Part shown: positions 1 through 7,821 of the stretch, piece after piece
Position numbering within the stretch: the stretch's first letter is position 1
How the letters are laid out: the number at the start of each line of letters is the position of its first letter
From: Bacteroidota bacterium
Lineage (GTDB): Bacteria > Bacteroidota > Rhodothermia > Rhodothermales > UBA10348
NCBI GenBank assembly: GCA_029262775.1
Contig: JAJCYR010000006.1
Location: 1 to 64,000 of the forward strand
Direction: 5' to 3'
Length of the DNA stretch: 64,000 nt
The notes under the pieces: generated by a model
Told to the model about the DNA's origin: nothing
Seen by the model: the letters and a program-made list of their open reading frames with translations, nothing else
Databases searched by the model: none
Position numbers and translations under genes: made by a program

Positions 1-1
1 C

Positions 2-457
2 TGGGCGGGGGTATTTGCTTCGAACTTCCTGGATGTCCACAACAACGAACTCTACCTTGCAGCGGGCGCTTCTGATGCCACCCAAATCGCCGACATGACG
101 CTGCTGCTGAACGCGCCATCATCACACTTTTTCGTGGGTAAATTCGACCTGAATACGCAGGTGGCGAGCGAGGATCGCGCCCAACTTCCACGCACGGCCC
201 GTCTCCTCGCGCCGCATCCAAACCCGGTGGCGAGCCGCGGCGTGGTTCCATTCGAAACAGACCTGCCGATGCCCGTGAGTATCCGCCTGTATGACGTCCT
301 CGGCCGCGAAGTGGCTGTTCTGATGGATGCAACCGTCCCGGCGGGGCGCCACGAAGTGCGCTTCGAGCCGGGTGCGCTGCCCGGCGGCGTCTATGTGATT
401 CGAATGACAACGTCCTCGGGAGTGGATACGCTGCCGATCACGGTGATGAGGAGGTGA
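2..457 (+). CDS. C-terminal part of a secreted protein with type IX secretion sorting domain (partial)
   Basis: The reading frame is open from the left edge, so only the last 151 residues are present. The final 80 residues have the typical type A T9SS tail: an NPV turn, a strand with a VSIRLYDVLGREV core, a G-R-H segment, then LPGGVYVIRM and a short final strand ending in RR. In Bacteroidota this domain directs export across the outer membrane by the type IX system and is removed or anchored at the surface. The cargo domain lies outside the window, so the function of the protein is unknown. It converges on the oxidoreductase gene, with its stop 24 bp away. Confidence 0.8.
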   Translation, partial: WAGVFASNFLDVHNNELYLAAGASDATQIADMTLLLNAPSSHFFVGKFDLNTQVASEDRAQLPRTARLLAPHPNPVASRGVVPFETDLPMPVSIRLYDVLGREVAVLMDATVPAGRHEVRFEPGALPGGVYVIRMTTSSGVDTLPITVMRR

Positions 458-474
458 CGGTGATCAACAGGTGA
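441..474 (+). repeat. imperfect 17-bp tandem repeat over a stop codon
   Basis: Two adjacent 17-mers (441-457 and 458-474) match at 14 of 17 positions. Each ends in TGA, and the first TGA is the stop of the T9SS-tail gene. It is weak alone but fits the pattern of tandem duplications at gene ends across the window. Confidence 0.4.
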
Positions 475-481
475 TCGGACC

Positions 482-1903
482 CTACGCAAACCGCCCGGGC
501 GCGAAGGGTGTGGGGTCCAGAATGGGGGAGCGGCCCGCGAGCAGGTCGGCCATGAGGCGGCCGGTGACGGGGGCCTGCGTGACGCCGAGCATGCCGTGGC
601 CGGTGGCGACCGAGAAGCGGGGCGCGCCGGGGATGGGGCCAATGATGGGCAGTCCATCGGCCGATGCGGGCCGGAAGCCGGTCCACACAGCGGGTTTTTC
701 GATGGCAAGTGAGGGCCCGGCGTAGAGCTGGGCAAGGCGGCGAATGGTCTCCATGCGACGCTCCTCCACGCGGCGGTCAAAGCCCGACAGCGTGAGCGTG
801 CCCGAGAAGCGAAGGGCGCCGGCCATTGGCGTGACTGTAATGCGCTCGTCGAGCATGACGCAGGGAATGCGGATGGCAGCCTCGTGCGTGTTTACGGTCA
901 GGCTGTAGCCGCGCGCGGGTTCCACCGGGAGGCGAAGGCCGGTACCGAGCGTTTTCACGAGGTGGGGGGTCCAGGCGCCGGCCGCGACCACGACGAAGTC
1001 GCCCCCGATGGACCGGCGCCCGTCCTCGGCCGCGCCATCGAGAACCACTCCGACCTGGCGGTCAAGGCGGAGCGCGGTGGCATCGACAAACTGGACGCCA
1101 CGTGCGCGAAGGGCCGTTTCCATGACCGAGAGGAAGCGCTCCGGGTGGATGGCGGCGTCGGTGGCATAGAAGACGCCGCCCGAGATTTCCGTGCGGATAT
1201 CGGGTTCGAGGGCGCGGGCTTCCGGTTCCGAGAGCCGGCGAAGGTCGAGCCCCGCGCCCTCCGCCAGGTCCGCTTCGTGCAGGTTGTCCCGCCGGGCCGT
1301 ATCGCCGCGGTGCAGCATCAGGAGGCCCGTCCGGCTGTATCCCGTTCCGGGGAGGGGGGGTGCTATGCCGGGGGCGGAGTCGGCTTGTGTTGCCTGGCCG
1401 CTGGGGGCCGCCGCGCCGCTGCCGTCCGCGCCGCCGCCGTTCGCGGCGGCCAAGTCCTCGCCGCACAGCGCGTCGAACAGCCGGAGGCTTTCCATTGACA
1501 AATCGCGCAGAATGGGGATGCCGTAGGCGACGTGCTCGGGCGTGGCGTGGCGTGCGAAGAGCCAGAGCCAGCGCAGGAAGTCGGCGCTCAGGCGCGGGGA
1601 AATGTGGAAGGGACTTCTGGCGCTGAGCATCCATCGGAGGCCCTTTGAGATGACGCCGGGCGCGGAGAGCGGGATGACGTGGCTGGGCACGAGCAGGCCG
1701 GCGTTTCCGATCGAAGCTTTGTCGCGCAGCGACATGCGGTCCACGACCGTGACACGCGCACCGGCCTCGGCCAAATACCAGGCCGTCGAGAGCCCAACGG
1801 CGCCGCCACCGACGACTACAACATCCGCGCTGTTCGATGATGGTCGGTTTGCGGCGGCGCTGGCCTCAGAGAACCTGGAATCCGTGGGCATAGGGGTCGT
1901 CAT
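482..1903 (-). CDS. FAD-dependent D-amino-acid (probably D-hydroxyproline) dehydrogenase, DadA-like
   Basis: A 473-residue protein with an N-terminal FAD-binding Rossmann motif (VVVVGGGAVG, residues about 28-37) and the DAO fold, including the late GFRPASADGLPIIG segment that closes the FAD site. DadA-type enzymes oxidise D-amino acids to imino acids with a respiratory acceptor. As last gene of the operon, next to a hydroxyproline epimerase, it would turn cis-4-hydroxy-D-proline into pyrroline-4-hydroxy-2-carboxylate (inference). A Gly/Ala/Pro-rich insert of about 30 residues near residue 165-200 is unusual for the family. The start is uncertain: ATG at 1903 overlaps the epimerase end by 38 bp, and ATG at 1891 by 26 bp. 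Confidence 0.8.
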   Translation of the reverse strand: MTTPMPTDSRFSEASAAANRPSSNSADVVVVGGGAVGLSTAWYLAEAGARVTVVDRMSLRDKASIGNAGLLVPSHVIPLSAPGVISKGLRWMLSARSPFHISPRLSADFLRWLWLFARHATPEHVAYGIPILRDLSMESLRLFDALCGEDLAAANGGGADGSGAAAPSGQATQADSAPGIAPPLPGTGYSRTGLLMLHRGDTARRDNLHEADLAEGAGLDLRRLSEPEARALEPDIRTEISGGVFYATDAAIHPERFLSVMETALRARGVQFVDATALRLDRQVGVVLDGAAEDGRRSIGGDFVVVAAGAWTPHLVKTLGTGLRLPVEPARGYSLTVNTHEAAIRIPCVMLDERITVTPMAGALRFSGTLTLSGFDRRVEERRMETIRRLAQLYAGPSLAIEKPAVWTGFRPASADGLPIIGPIPGAPRFSVATGHGMLGVTQAPVTGRLMADLLAGRSPILDPTPFAPGRFA

Positions 1904-2864
1904 CGTCGATGAGGATGTTGTTGTATCCGGTGATGCGTGCCCAGCCACCAATGCTGGGCACAATAGCGTCAAACTCGCCGACGCGGGCCCGGCGCTCGAC
2001 GCGCCCTTCGAAGAGGGATCCGATAATACTTTCGTGGATGAACAGATCGCCCTCGCCGAGCTTACCGAGCGCCGCCCACTGGGCCATGCGGCTCGACGTG
2101 CCCGTACCACACGGGCTACGGTCAATGGCCTTGTCGCCGTAAAACACGGCGTTGCGGGCCGTCGCGCCCTCCACGGTCGGCGCGCCCGTCCAGAGAATGT
2201 GGCTCAGCCCGCGGATCCTCTCGTCGAGTGGATGCACGAATTCGCAGGCCGCGTTCAGCCGCTCCCGGATGACGCCGCTCATGCGCACGAGTTCGCCCGC
2301 CGTAAAGTAGGCCATGTCCTGGAAGTTTTCCTGCTGGTCAATAATGGCGTAGAAGTTGCCACCGTAGGCCACATCTATCGAAAGCTGGCCCAGATCGGGG
2401 CTTTCGATGGCGATACCGCTCCTGTACAGGAACGAGGGCACATTCACGATCCGCACCGACGCGACCCGCTCGCCGTCCATCTCGTAATACGCATCGACCC
2501 GTCCCGCGGGCGTCTCGAGCCGAAGCAGACCGACTTCGGCAGGCTCCACCAGATGCTCCTCGATGATCACCGTGACCGTTCCGATGGCGCCGTGCCCGCA
2601 CATGGGCAGACACCCGCTCGTCTCGATGAACAGGATGCCGACGTCGCAGTCGCCGCGCGTCGGCTGGTAGAGGATGCTTCCCGACATCATGTCGTGCCCG
2701 CGCGGCTCGAACATGAGTCCGCACCGTATCCAGTCGTATTCGGCCAGGAAATGGGCGCGGCGCTCCAGCATGGAGCCGCCCTCGAGCGGCGGCCCGCCTT
2801 CCACGACCACCCGTACGGGATTGCCGCCGGTGTGCGCATCGATACACGAAAAACGGCTTTTCAT
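1866..2864 (-). CDS. 4-hydroxyproline 2-epimerase (proline racemase family)
   Basis: The 332-residue length is normal for the family. Both catalytic cysteines are present: C89 in the MCGHG motif and C252 in DRSPCGTGT, the two-base arrangement of racemases and epimerases. The enzyme would convert trans-4-hydroxy-L-proline to cis-4-hydroxy-D-proline in the cytoplasm. Family knowledge cannot fully separate proline racemase from hydroxyproline epimerase. The neighbours (D-amino-acid dehydrogenase downstream, DapA-family enzyme and GntR regulator upstream) favour the hydroxyproline role. The gene begins 11 bp after the regulator stop, and its end overlaps the dehydrogenase start, so translation is probably coupled. 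Confidence 0.88.
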   Translation of the reverse strand: MKSRFSCIDAHTGGNPVRVVVEGGPPLEGGSMLERRAHFLAEYDWIRCGLMFEPRGHDMMSGSILYQPTRGDCDVGILFIETSGCLPMCGHGAIGTVTVIIEEHLVEPAEVGLLRLETPAGRVDAYYEMDGERVASVRIVNVPSFLYRSGIAIESPDLGQLSIDVAYGGNFYAIIDQQENFQDMAYFTAGELVRMSGVIRERLNAACEFVHPLDERIRGLSHILWTGAPTVEGATARNAVFYGDKAIDRSPCGTGTSSRMAQWAALGKLGEGDLFIHESIIGSLFEGRVERRARVGEFDAIVPSIGGWARITGYNNILIDDDDPYAHGFQVL

Positions 2865-2875
2865 GGCCTCATGCC

Positions 2876-3607
2876 TCAGAAATCAAGTGCCCGGCGCGTA
2901 AACGCGTCGAGGTAGTCGGATAAATCCCTGCTGGCGCGCTCGGCTGCTACTTCGTCGCCCTCAGCGACAGCCAGCAACATGGCGGCGTGGAGGACGGCGC
3001 TTTCAAAGGCATCGTCCGCATGGCGGTGGCGGAACCAGAACCGCCGGCTATGGGCGTGCAGTGGCCGCACGGCATCCATGGCGAACGGGTTGCGGGCGGC
3101 GCGCCCCAGCGCATTGTCGCACTGCCGGTCGAGTGCCATGAACCGCTCGGTATTGTCCGCGGCCACGGCCTTCTGCATGAGGGCGGCGCACTGGCGCAGT
3201 CCGCTTCGGTCCTCTGGCCGCGCCCGCCGGGCAGCAAGCGTGGCAATAAGCTCGTCGAGCACGGTGCGCGTGTCGAGCGCATCGAGGTAGGCGAGTCCGT
3301 CAATTTCCGTAATCCGGACGCCAACGCGCGGCACAATACGCACCAGACGATCCGCCTCCAGCCGCTGTAGCGCTTCGCGAACCGGCGTACGCCCCAGCCC
3401 GGTCTCCGCCCCGAGGTCCTGCTCGCTGTGCGTCGATCCAGGTTCCAATTGGAGCGTCACAATCAACTCTTCGAGCCGGTTGTAGGCGCTATCGGTTTTG
3501 GTGGCCAGGTCTTTTGGGGTCGATGCACCCGCCGCGCCGGCCCGGCCGGCCGCGCCCGTGGTTGTCGTTGACTCTGCTTCCATGGCTGCGTCTGTTTGTG
3601 TTGGCAT
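2876..3607 (-). CDS. GntR-family (FadR-type) transcriptional regulator
   Basis: A 243-residue protein with an N-terminal winged helix, including the GntR signature TGLGRTPVREALQRLEADRLV, and an all-helical FCD-type ligand domain. The long reading frame could start upstream inside the neighbouring gene. The ATG at 3607 follows that gene's stop by 22 bp and is preferred; ATG 3583 is an alternative because the first 40 residues are Thr/Ala-rich and not family-like. Lying second in the hydroxyproline operon, it is likely a repressor released by hydroxyproline or a pathway intermediate. A palindrome at 3611-3628 sits directly before its start. Confidence 0.85.
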   Translation of the reverse strand: MPTQTDAAMEAESTTTTGAAGRAGAAGASTPKDLATKTDSAYNRLEELIVTLQLEPGSTHSEQDLGAETGLGRTPVREALQRLEADRLVRIVPRVGVRITEIDGLAYLDALDTRTVLDELIATLAARRARPEDRSGLRQCAALMQKAVAADNTERFMALDRQCDNALGRAARNPFAMDAVRPLHAHSRRFWFRHRHADDAFESAVLHAAMLLAVAEGDEVAAERASRDLSDYLDAFTRRALDF

Positions 3608-3610
3608 CTC

Positions 3611-3628
3611 CGGGTGTTTCAACACCCG
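3611..3628. promoter_or_regulatory. 8-bp perfect inverted repeat in the operon junction before the GntR gene
   Basis: Arms CGGGTGTT (3611-3618) and AACACCCG (3621-3628) are separated by two bases. They fill the 22-bp gap between the DapA-family stop and the regulator start. It could be an operator for autoregulation or an RNA hairpin limiting readthrough. There is no U-run, so a plain intrinsic terminator is less likely. Confidence 0.45.
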
Positions 3629-3629
3629 T

Positions 3630-4538
3630 CTAAACGTAATCCGATACGTCCGGGCGGGCGTCAAGTGCCTTTCGAATGACCTGCTCCACATGCGTACGCT
3701 CCTCCCCAACGAGCGGGAGCCGGGGTGGGCGGACGTGTTCGGTGCCGATGCCCACCATTTTTTCCGCCAGTTTGATATTCTGTACGAGTTTGGCGTGTAC
3801 GTCGAGGTCAAGCAGGGGCTTGAACCAGCGGTAGATGTCACGCGCTTCGGCGAGCCGTCCGGCCTGCACCAGATTGTAGATGGCGACCGTTTCGCGCGGG
3901 AAGGCGCACACGAGACCGGCCACCCATCCGACGGCGCCCGCCGCCAGGCTTTCAAGTGCAATGTTGTCAACGCCTGTAAAAATCTGATACCTGTCACCGC
4001 ATGCATTGTAGATGTCGGTCACGCGGCGCACATCGTCCGAGCTCTCCTTCAGGGCAACAAACATCTCTTCGTCCGCGAGTTCGGCGAACATCTCGGGCGT
4101 CGTATCGACCTTGTAGAGCACCGGATTGTTGTAGATCATGATGGGCTTGCCGCTGGCGCGCGCAACCGCCCGGAAGTGGGCCATCGTCTCGCGGCGATCG
4201 CTCGCATAGAGCATGGCGGGCAGCACCATGAAGCCGTCCGCGCCATTCACCATGCCGTCCTCGACGGCCTGGCAGGCGCGCTGCGTCGTGGTTTCGGCGA
4301 CTCCCATGAGGACCGGAACGCGGCCATTCACGGCTTCGGCGACAATGCGCAGCACCTCCTGCTTCTCCTCGAACGAGAGCGACCCGTTCTCGCCGAGCGT
4401 ACCCGTCACGACAATGCCGTGCACGCCGCCGTCGAGCTGGGCTTCGACGTGGCGTTCCATGGCGCCGTAGTCGAGCGAGAGATCTTCCTTGAACTTGGTG
4501 GTGATGGCGGGGAAAACCCCTTTCCAGGGTGTGGACAT
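3630..4538 (-). CDS. DapA-family class I aldolase/deaminase, probable pyrroline-4-hydroxy-2-carboxylate deaminase
   Basis: A 302-residue TIM-barrel protein of the dihydrodipicolinate synthase family. The Schiff-base lysine is K164 (VALKES) and the catalytic tyrosine is Y136 (IMIYNNPV); GTLGENGSLS forms the N-terminal substrate loop. DapA homologues encoded beside a hydroxyproline epimerase and a D-hydroxyproline dehydrogenase usually deaminate pyrroline-4-hydroxy-2-carboxylate to 2-oxoglutarate semialdehyde, and I infer that role here. True DapA or a sugar-acid aldolase cannot be excluded by sequence alone. It is the first gene of the minus-strand operon, downstream of an AT-rich spacer with strong palindromes. 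Confidence 0.82.
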   Translation of the reverse strand: MSTPWKGVFPAITTKFKEDLSLDYGAMERHVEAQLDGGVHGIVVTGTLGENGSLSFEEKQEVLRIVAEAVNGRVPVLMGVAETTTQRACQAVEDGMVNGADGFMVLPAMLYASDRRETMAHFRAVARASGKPIMIYNNPVLYKVDTTPEMFAELADEEMFVALKESSDDVRRVTDIYNACGDRYQIFTGVDNIALESLAAGAVGWVAGLVCAFPRETVAIYNLVQAGRLAEARDIYRWFKPLLDLDVHAKLVQNIKLAEKMVGIGTEHVRPPRLPLVGEERTHVEQVIRKALDARPDVSDYV

Positions 4539-4591
4539 ATGTTTTAAAACGGATTTTTGTGGTAATTCCGGGCAGTTTTGACGATTTCTGC

Positions 4592-4622
4592 TGATATATC
4601 ACAGATATATTAATAATATATC
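4592..4622. promoter_or_regulatory. two adjacent palindromes in the promoter region of the hydroxyproline operon
   Basis: In the AT-rich 140-bp spacer before the DapA-family gene, 4592-4601 is a perfect 10-bp palindrome (TGATATATCA). Positions 4604-4622 form a perfect 9-bp inverted repeat around one base (GATATATTA-A-TAATATATC). Such symmetry in an otherwise gene-dense GC-rich region suggests an operator, most simply for the GntR protein encoded in the operon. The rest of the 4539-4678 spacer shows no other clear element. Confidence 0.55.
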
Positions 4623-4678
4623 AATCTTTCACCTGGGATGCAAATGCTCCCTTCTGCCGCGAAAGTCCTCCCGCGCCA

Positions 4679-6103
4679 TCACGCCTTGTTGGTATGCTGG
4701 CGGCCCGACGTCACGTTGTACCCGATGGTGAAACAGTAGATGCTGGCGGGAACGAACTGCAATTCAATCCCTCGCCGCCGCACGGTCCGACGCTTTGTTC
4801 TGGATGTGATCACAACCCTATCGAGCCCATTCTGCAATGCGAAATCTACATACCGATCACATTCTTCGGGACGATCCGCAAATCGGTCAGACCACTTGAG
4901 TTCTGCAGCCCATGCGACCCTTTGCGTCGCATCCAGACACACAAGGTCAAGTTCACCCGTCTTCCAGCGCGCGTAGTACAGCGGTAGATCTGGCTCGTGA
5001 AACCACTGGGAGAATGCAGCTGTCTCAATCAGATCCCCAGCCGCCTCGTCCCATTCGTCGATGGGCGCAAAGAGCGCCGACCGCATGGACGGGTTGGCCA
5101 GATAGACCTTGAAGTAGTTCTGCCTTCTGAACCGCTTCGCATTCTGATCGACACGATGGATGACCTTGATGAGAAAAGCGGCTTCCAGATATTCGATGTA
5201 GCGTTTGATCGTGTTCTTGGCAACTCCGGAGTTCTGTGACAATCCCTCAAGTGACACTTCCTGGGCCGTATTGAATGCCAGGGTTGAGAACAGGTAGTTC
5301 AACTCCTGTATGTCTCGAATGCCGTACAGACTGGGCAGGTCTCTCAGGAGCACTTTATCCACGATGTCGCTCTTGATGAACCGCGCCATGTCCTCCCGGA
5401 TGGCGCTGGAAAGAACCACCTCTGGATATCCGCCAAAGTTGGTGTAATCGACGAAGTGCGCATTCAATGCTTCGAGATCTGATGAGGCAAAATAGCCATC
5501 TGCTTCCTCGTCACGATCCGTGTCAACAAGGTCAGGTCTTCCAACGAGGACCAGGAATTCGTAAAACGTTAGGGGAGGGAGGAAGAAGTCGGTAAAACGC
5601 CCTGCGCCACTTTCAGTAGACTGCATGCGGAGGGCCGCTGCTGCAGATCCAGACGCAACGATCTGTACGTTCTGTCTACTGTCGACGAGTGCCTTGAGGT
5701 ACTTCTCCCAGTCTCGGAGATACTGAATCTCATCGAAAAAGACATACTGCAGGCGTCCATCTTCCGGTTGAGCCGTTGTCCGGTACAGTTTTACGAAGCT
5801 GTCCAGGTCCAGTCCTGTATAGACAGGGTGATCGACAGATATGTAGCAGATGTGCCGAGGCGGAACCCCGGAAGCGATGAGTCTGGAAACGGCGTGATGG
5901 ACCATGACCGTCTTCCCGACGCGTCTCGGGCCCATCAGAACCACAGCCCGATTGACCTCTGACTTCTCGACGAATGGATAAAACAGATCGAGGTACGGCC
6001 TCGGAGTAAGCTTCCGGAGCCCCTCCTGGACGTCACCGGATGCCCACCAGGGGTTCTCGGTTTCCAAACGAGTCCGAATCTGTGTTTCTGATATCCCACG
6101 CAT
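4679..6103 (-). CDS. ATPase of the AAA_14/DUF4143 family
   Basis: A P-loop ATPase with Walker A GPRRVGKT (near residue 58-65 from this start) and Walker B YVFFDEIQ. A DUF4143 region follows, with a winged-helix-like segment and a C-terminal nuclease-like ELKWSDR segment. Members are widespread, often on accessory DNA, and their role is poorly known. The frame also has a TTG start at 6127, but that codon lies inside an inverted repeat (6119-6140), so ATG 6103 (474 aa) is preferred. Base composition is visibly lower in GC than its neighbours, which suggests it was acquired. Confidence 0.8.
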   Translation of the reverse strand: MRGISETQIRTRLETENPWWASGDVQEGLRKLTPRPYLDLFYPFVEKSEVNRAVVLMGPRRVGKTVMVHHAVSRLIASGVPPRHICYISVDHPVYTGLDLDSFVKLYRTTAQPEDGRLQYVFFDEIQYLRDWEKYLKALVDSRQNVQIVASGSAAAALRMQSTESGAGRFTDFFLPPLTFYEFLVLVGRPDLVDTDRDEEADGYFASSDLEALNAHFVDYTNFGGYPEVVLSSAIREDMARFIKSDIVDKVLLRDLPSLYGIRDIQELNYLFSTLAFNTAQEVSLEGLSQNSGVAKNTIKRYIEYLEAAFLIKVIHRVDQNAKRFRRQNYFKVYLANPSMRSALFAPIDEWDEAAGDLIETAAFSQWFHEPDLPLYYARWKTGELDLVCLDATQRVAWAAELKWSDRFADRPEECDRYVDFALQNGLDRVVITSRTKRRTVRRRGIELQFVPASIYCFTIGYNVTSGRQHTNKA

Positions 6104-6118
6104 TCGTGTATCCGCAAC

Positions 6119-6140
6119 TTGAATCAACGTACTGATTCAA
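6119..6140. promoter_or_regulatory. inverted repeat at the start of the AAA ATPase gene
   Basis: TTGAATCA (6119-6126) and TGATTCAA (6133-6140) are perfect 8-bp arms around a 6-bp spacer. It lies just upstream of the preferred ATG of the ATPase gene and covers the alternative TTG. A candidate operator. Confidence 0.45.
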
Positions 6141-6147
6141 GGTAATA

Positions 6148-6169
6148 TGTTGGTCGATTAAGATCAACA
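6148..6169. promoter_or_regulatory. second, imperfect inverted repeat upstream of the AAA ATPase gene
   Basis: TGTTGGTC (6148-6155) pairs with GATCAACA (6162-6169), allowing one G-T mismatch, in the short spacer between the ATPase gene and the amidohydrolase gene. Confidence 0.3.
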
Positions 6170-6187
6170 TGATGATCTTATATGGCG

Positions 6188-7468
6188 TCAACGCTGCCCA
6201 TCTCGTGCATACCACGCCTCAATCTCGGCGAGGCGGGTGTTGATCTCGGAGCGGGGCACGAAGCGGCCGCGAAGCATGACGCCTTCGATGGCATCTATGG
6301 CGCGGATGTCTTCGAGCGGGTTGGCAGCCAGAAGAACGAGGTCGGCGCGGTGGCCTTCGGCGACGAGCCCGAAAGTGTCCTTGTCCTCGAAATAGTGGCC
6401 GACATTTCGCGTCCCGGAGACCAGGACATCGTAGGGCGTCATGCCGGCCCGCACCATGTAGGCGACTTCGCGGTGGAGCGAAAAGCCGGGAATGGAGAAC
6501 TGCTGCGGGGCGTCGGTGCCCATCAGGATAGGCACGCCGCCATCGGAAAGCGCCTTCAGGATGATTTTGCGGTTTTCGGCCATCTGCTGTCCACTCGGTG
6601 GGGCGTTTTCGAGGCGCGTGCGGTAGGCCCGCGTCCAGGCGGCGACGTTCTGCGGCGAGGTGTACCGGAGCTCGGGCCTCGCTCTCATTTCGTCGAGCGA
6701 TGCGACGCCCAGGAAGAGCTCCCAGAGCACGCTCGTCGGGACAATCCAGGCGCCCGCGTCGCGGGTTTTTTCGACGATGGCGCGGAGATCGGCCGCGTCC
6801 GGCGGACCGTCCGTGCCGAGGTGCGCGCCGAATCCATCCATATGATCGAACGTCTCCTGACCGGTCTCCAGTGCGTGCAGGAGGCCGACATCCTGGGGCA
6901 CGTGCCCGCCGAAACGGATGCCGAGGCGGGCCGCTTCGTCCGCCATGGCGTCGTAGACGCCCCGCGAAAGGCCCGGGTGGACCTTGAGAAGATCCCACCC
7001 TTCAGCTACCTGCGTGCGCACCCGGGCGCGGGCCGCCTCGGGAGTCTGGACGGTCTGGCCCGAGAAGCTGGGACCTGCCAGGTAGAGCGTGGGCGATAGA
7101 AGCTGACCCGCGCGCACCTCTTCCCTCAGCTCGAGTTGTCCAGGCCATCCCAGCATGCCGCGGACGGTCGTAATACCATTGGCCGCATAGAGAAAGAGCA
7201 CGGCTTCGATTTCTTCCCGGGGCTGGGAAGGGGGCGGAATGTGCCCATGCATCTCGGCCAGCCCCGGCATGAGCCACATCCCCGACCCATCAATGACCGT
7301 CGCTCCAGCGGGCACGTCGACCTCGGACGCAGGCCCCACCGCCACGATCCGGTCCCCATCAATGAGCACCGTCTGATGCATGAGCACGCGCTCGCTGTCC
7401 ATGGGCAGCACATTCACGTTCACAAACGCGGTCACGGCCGCCAGAAAAGTCAGTAGAAGAGGCATCAT
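6188..7468 (-). CDS. metal-dependent amidohydrolase, imidazolonepropionase/prolidase-like, exported
   Basis: An amidohydrolase with the full set of binuclear metal ligands: HxH at 74-76, lysine 162 (LLKVHPG, probably carboxylated), H189 (FGGHVP), H209 (FDHMDG) and D319 (MGTDAP). The N-terminus is hydrophobic (MMPLLLTFLAAVTAF), consistent with export or membrane anchoring. Family members include Xaa-Pro dipeptidases and imidazolonepropionase-like enzymes; the substrate cannot be assigned. An Xaa-Pro or Xaa-hydroxyproline dipeptidase role would fit the surrounding genes but is speculation. ATG 7468 is chosen because upstream residues are not signal-like. It diverges from the MNT gene. Confidence 0.75.
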   Translation of the reverse strand: MMPLLLTFLAAVTAFVNVNVLPMDSERVLMHQTVLIDGDRIVAVGPASEVDVPAGATVIDGSGMWLMPGLAEMHGHIPPPSQPREEIEAVLFLYAANGITTVRGMLGWPGQLELREEVRAGQLLSPTLYLAGPSFSGQTVQTPEAARARVRTQVAEGWDLLKVHPGLSRGVYDAMADEAARLGIRFGGHVPQDVGLLHALETGQETFDHMDGFGAHLGTDGPPDAADLRAIVEKTRDAGAWIVPTSVLWELFLGVASLDEMRARPELRYTSPQNVAAWTRAYRTRLENAPPSGQQMAENRKIILKALSDGGVPILMGTDAPQQFSIPGFSLHREVAYMVRAGMTPYDVLVSGTRNVGHYFEDKDTFGLVAEGHRADLVLLAANPLEDIRAIDAIEGVMLRGRFVPRSEINTRLAEIEAWYARDGQR

Positions 7469-7530
7469 GATGTTGCTGCAATGTGTTACATTTCCATTCA
7501 ACGGGATTCAGTCATCCGACCCGCAAGATC

Positions 7531-7821
7531 ATGCTTCTTGAGGAATTACGCTTCCGGCGCAACGAAATACTTGAACTGGCCAGTCGATATGGAGCGGAAA
7601 ACGTCCGAATATTCGGTTCCGTGGCCCGCGGCGAGGAAGGACCGGGAAGCGACGTCGATGTGTTGGTTTCGCTTCCTCGTGGTTATGATCTGTTCGCACA
7701 AAGGATTCCACTCATGTTGGAATTGGAGGATCTCGTAGGGCGCAAGATTGAACTGGTTCCTGAACATGAGTTGAATGCGCACATGAAGGCGGCTATTTTG
7801 ACCGAAGCCGTCCATATCTGA
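7531..7821 (+). CDS. minimal nucleotidyltransferase (MNT) antitoxin-like protein
   Basis: A 96-residue nucleotidyltransferase-fold protein. The core motif GSVARGEEGPGSDVDVLV (about residues 29-46) has the GS-x10-DxD pattern that binds nucleotide and metal, and a third acidic position follows in the IELVPE strand. In MNT-HEPN modules this protein modifies and neutralises the HEPN toxin. ATG 7531 is preferred over an upstream ATG in frame because the family core begins with LLEELRFRRNEIL. The stop overlaps the next ATG by one base (TGATG), so the pair is translationally coupled. Confidence 0.85.
   Translation: MLLEELRFRRNEILELASRYGAENVRIFGSVARGEEGPGSDVDVLVSLPRGYDLFAQRIPLMLELEDLVGRKIELVPEHELNAHMKAAILTEAVHI

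Noticed and set aside
1542-2915. 457-residue open frame on the plus strand
   Set aside because: Antisense to the epimerase and dehydrogenase, both of which have intact active-site motifs.
4679-6127. TTG start at 6127 for the AAA ATPase
   Set aside because: The codon lies inside a perfect inverted repeat, and an ATG eight codons later retains the whole conserved region.
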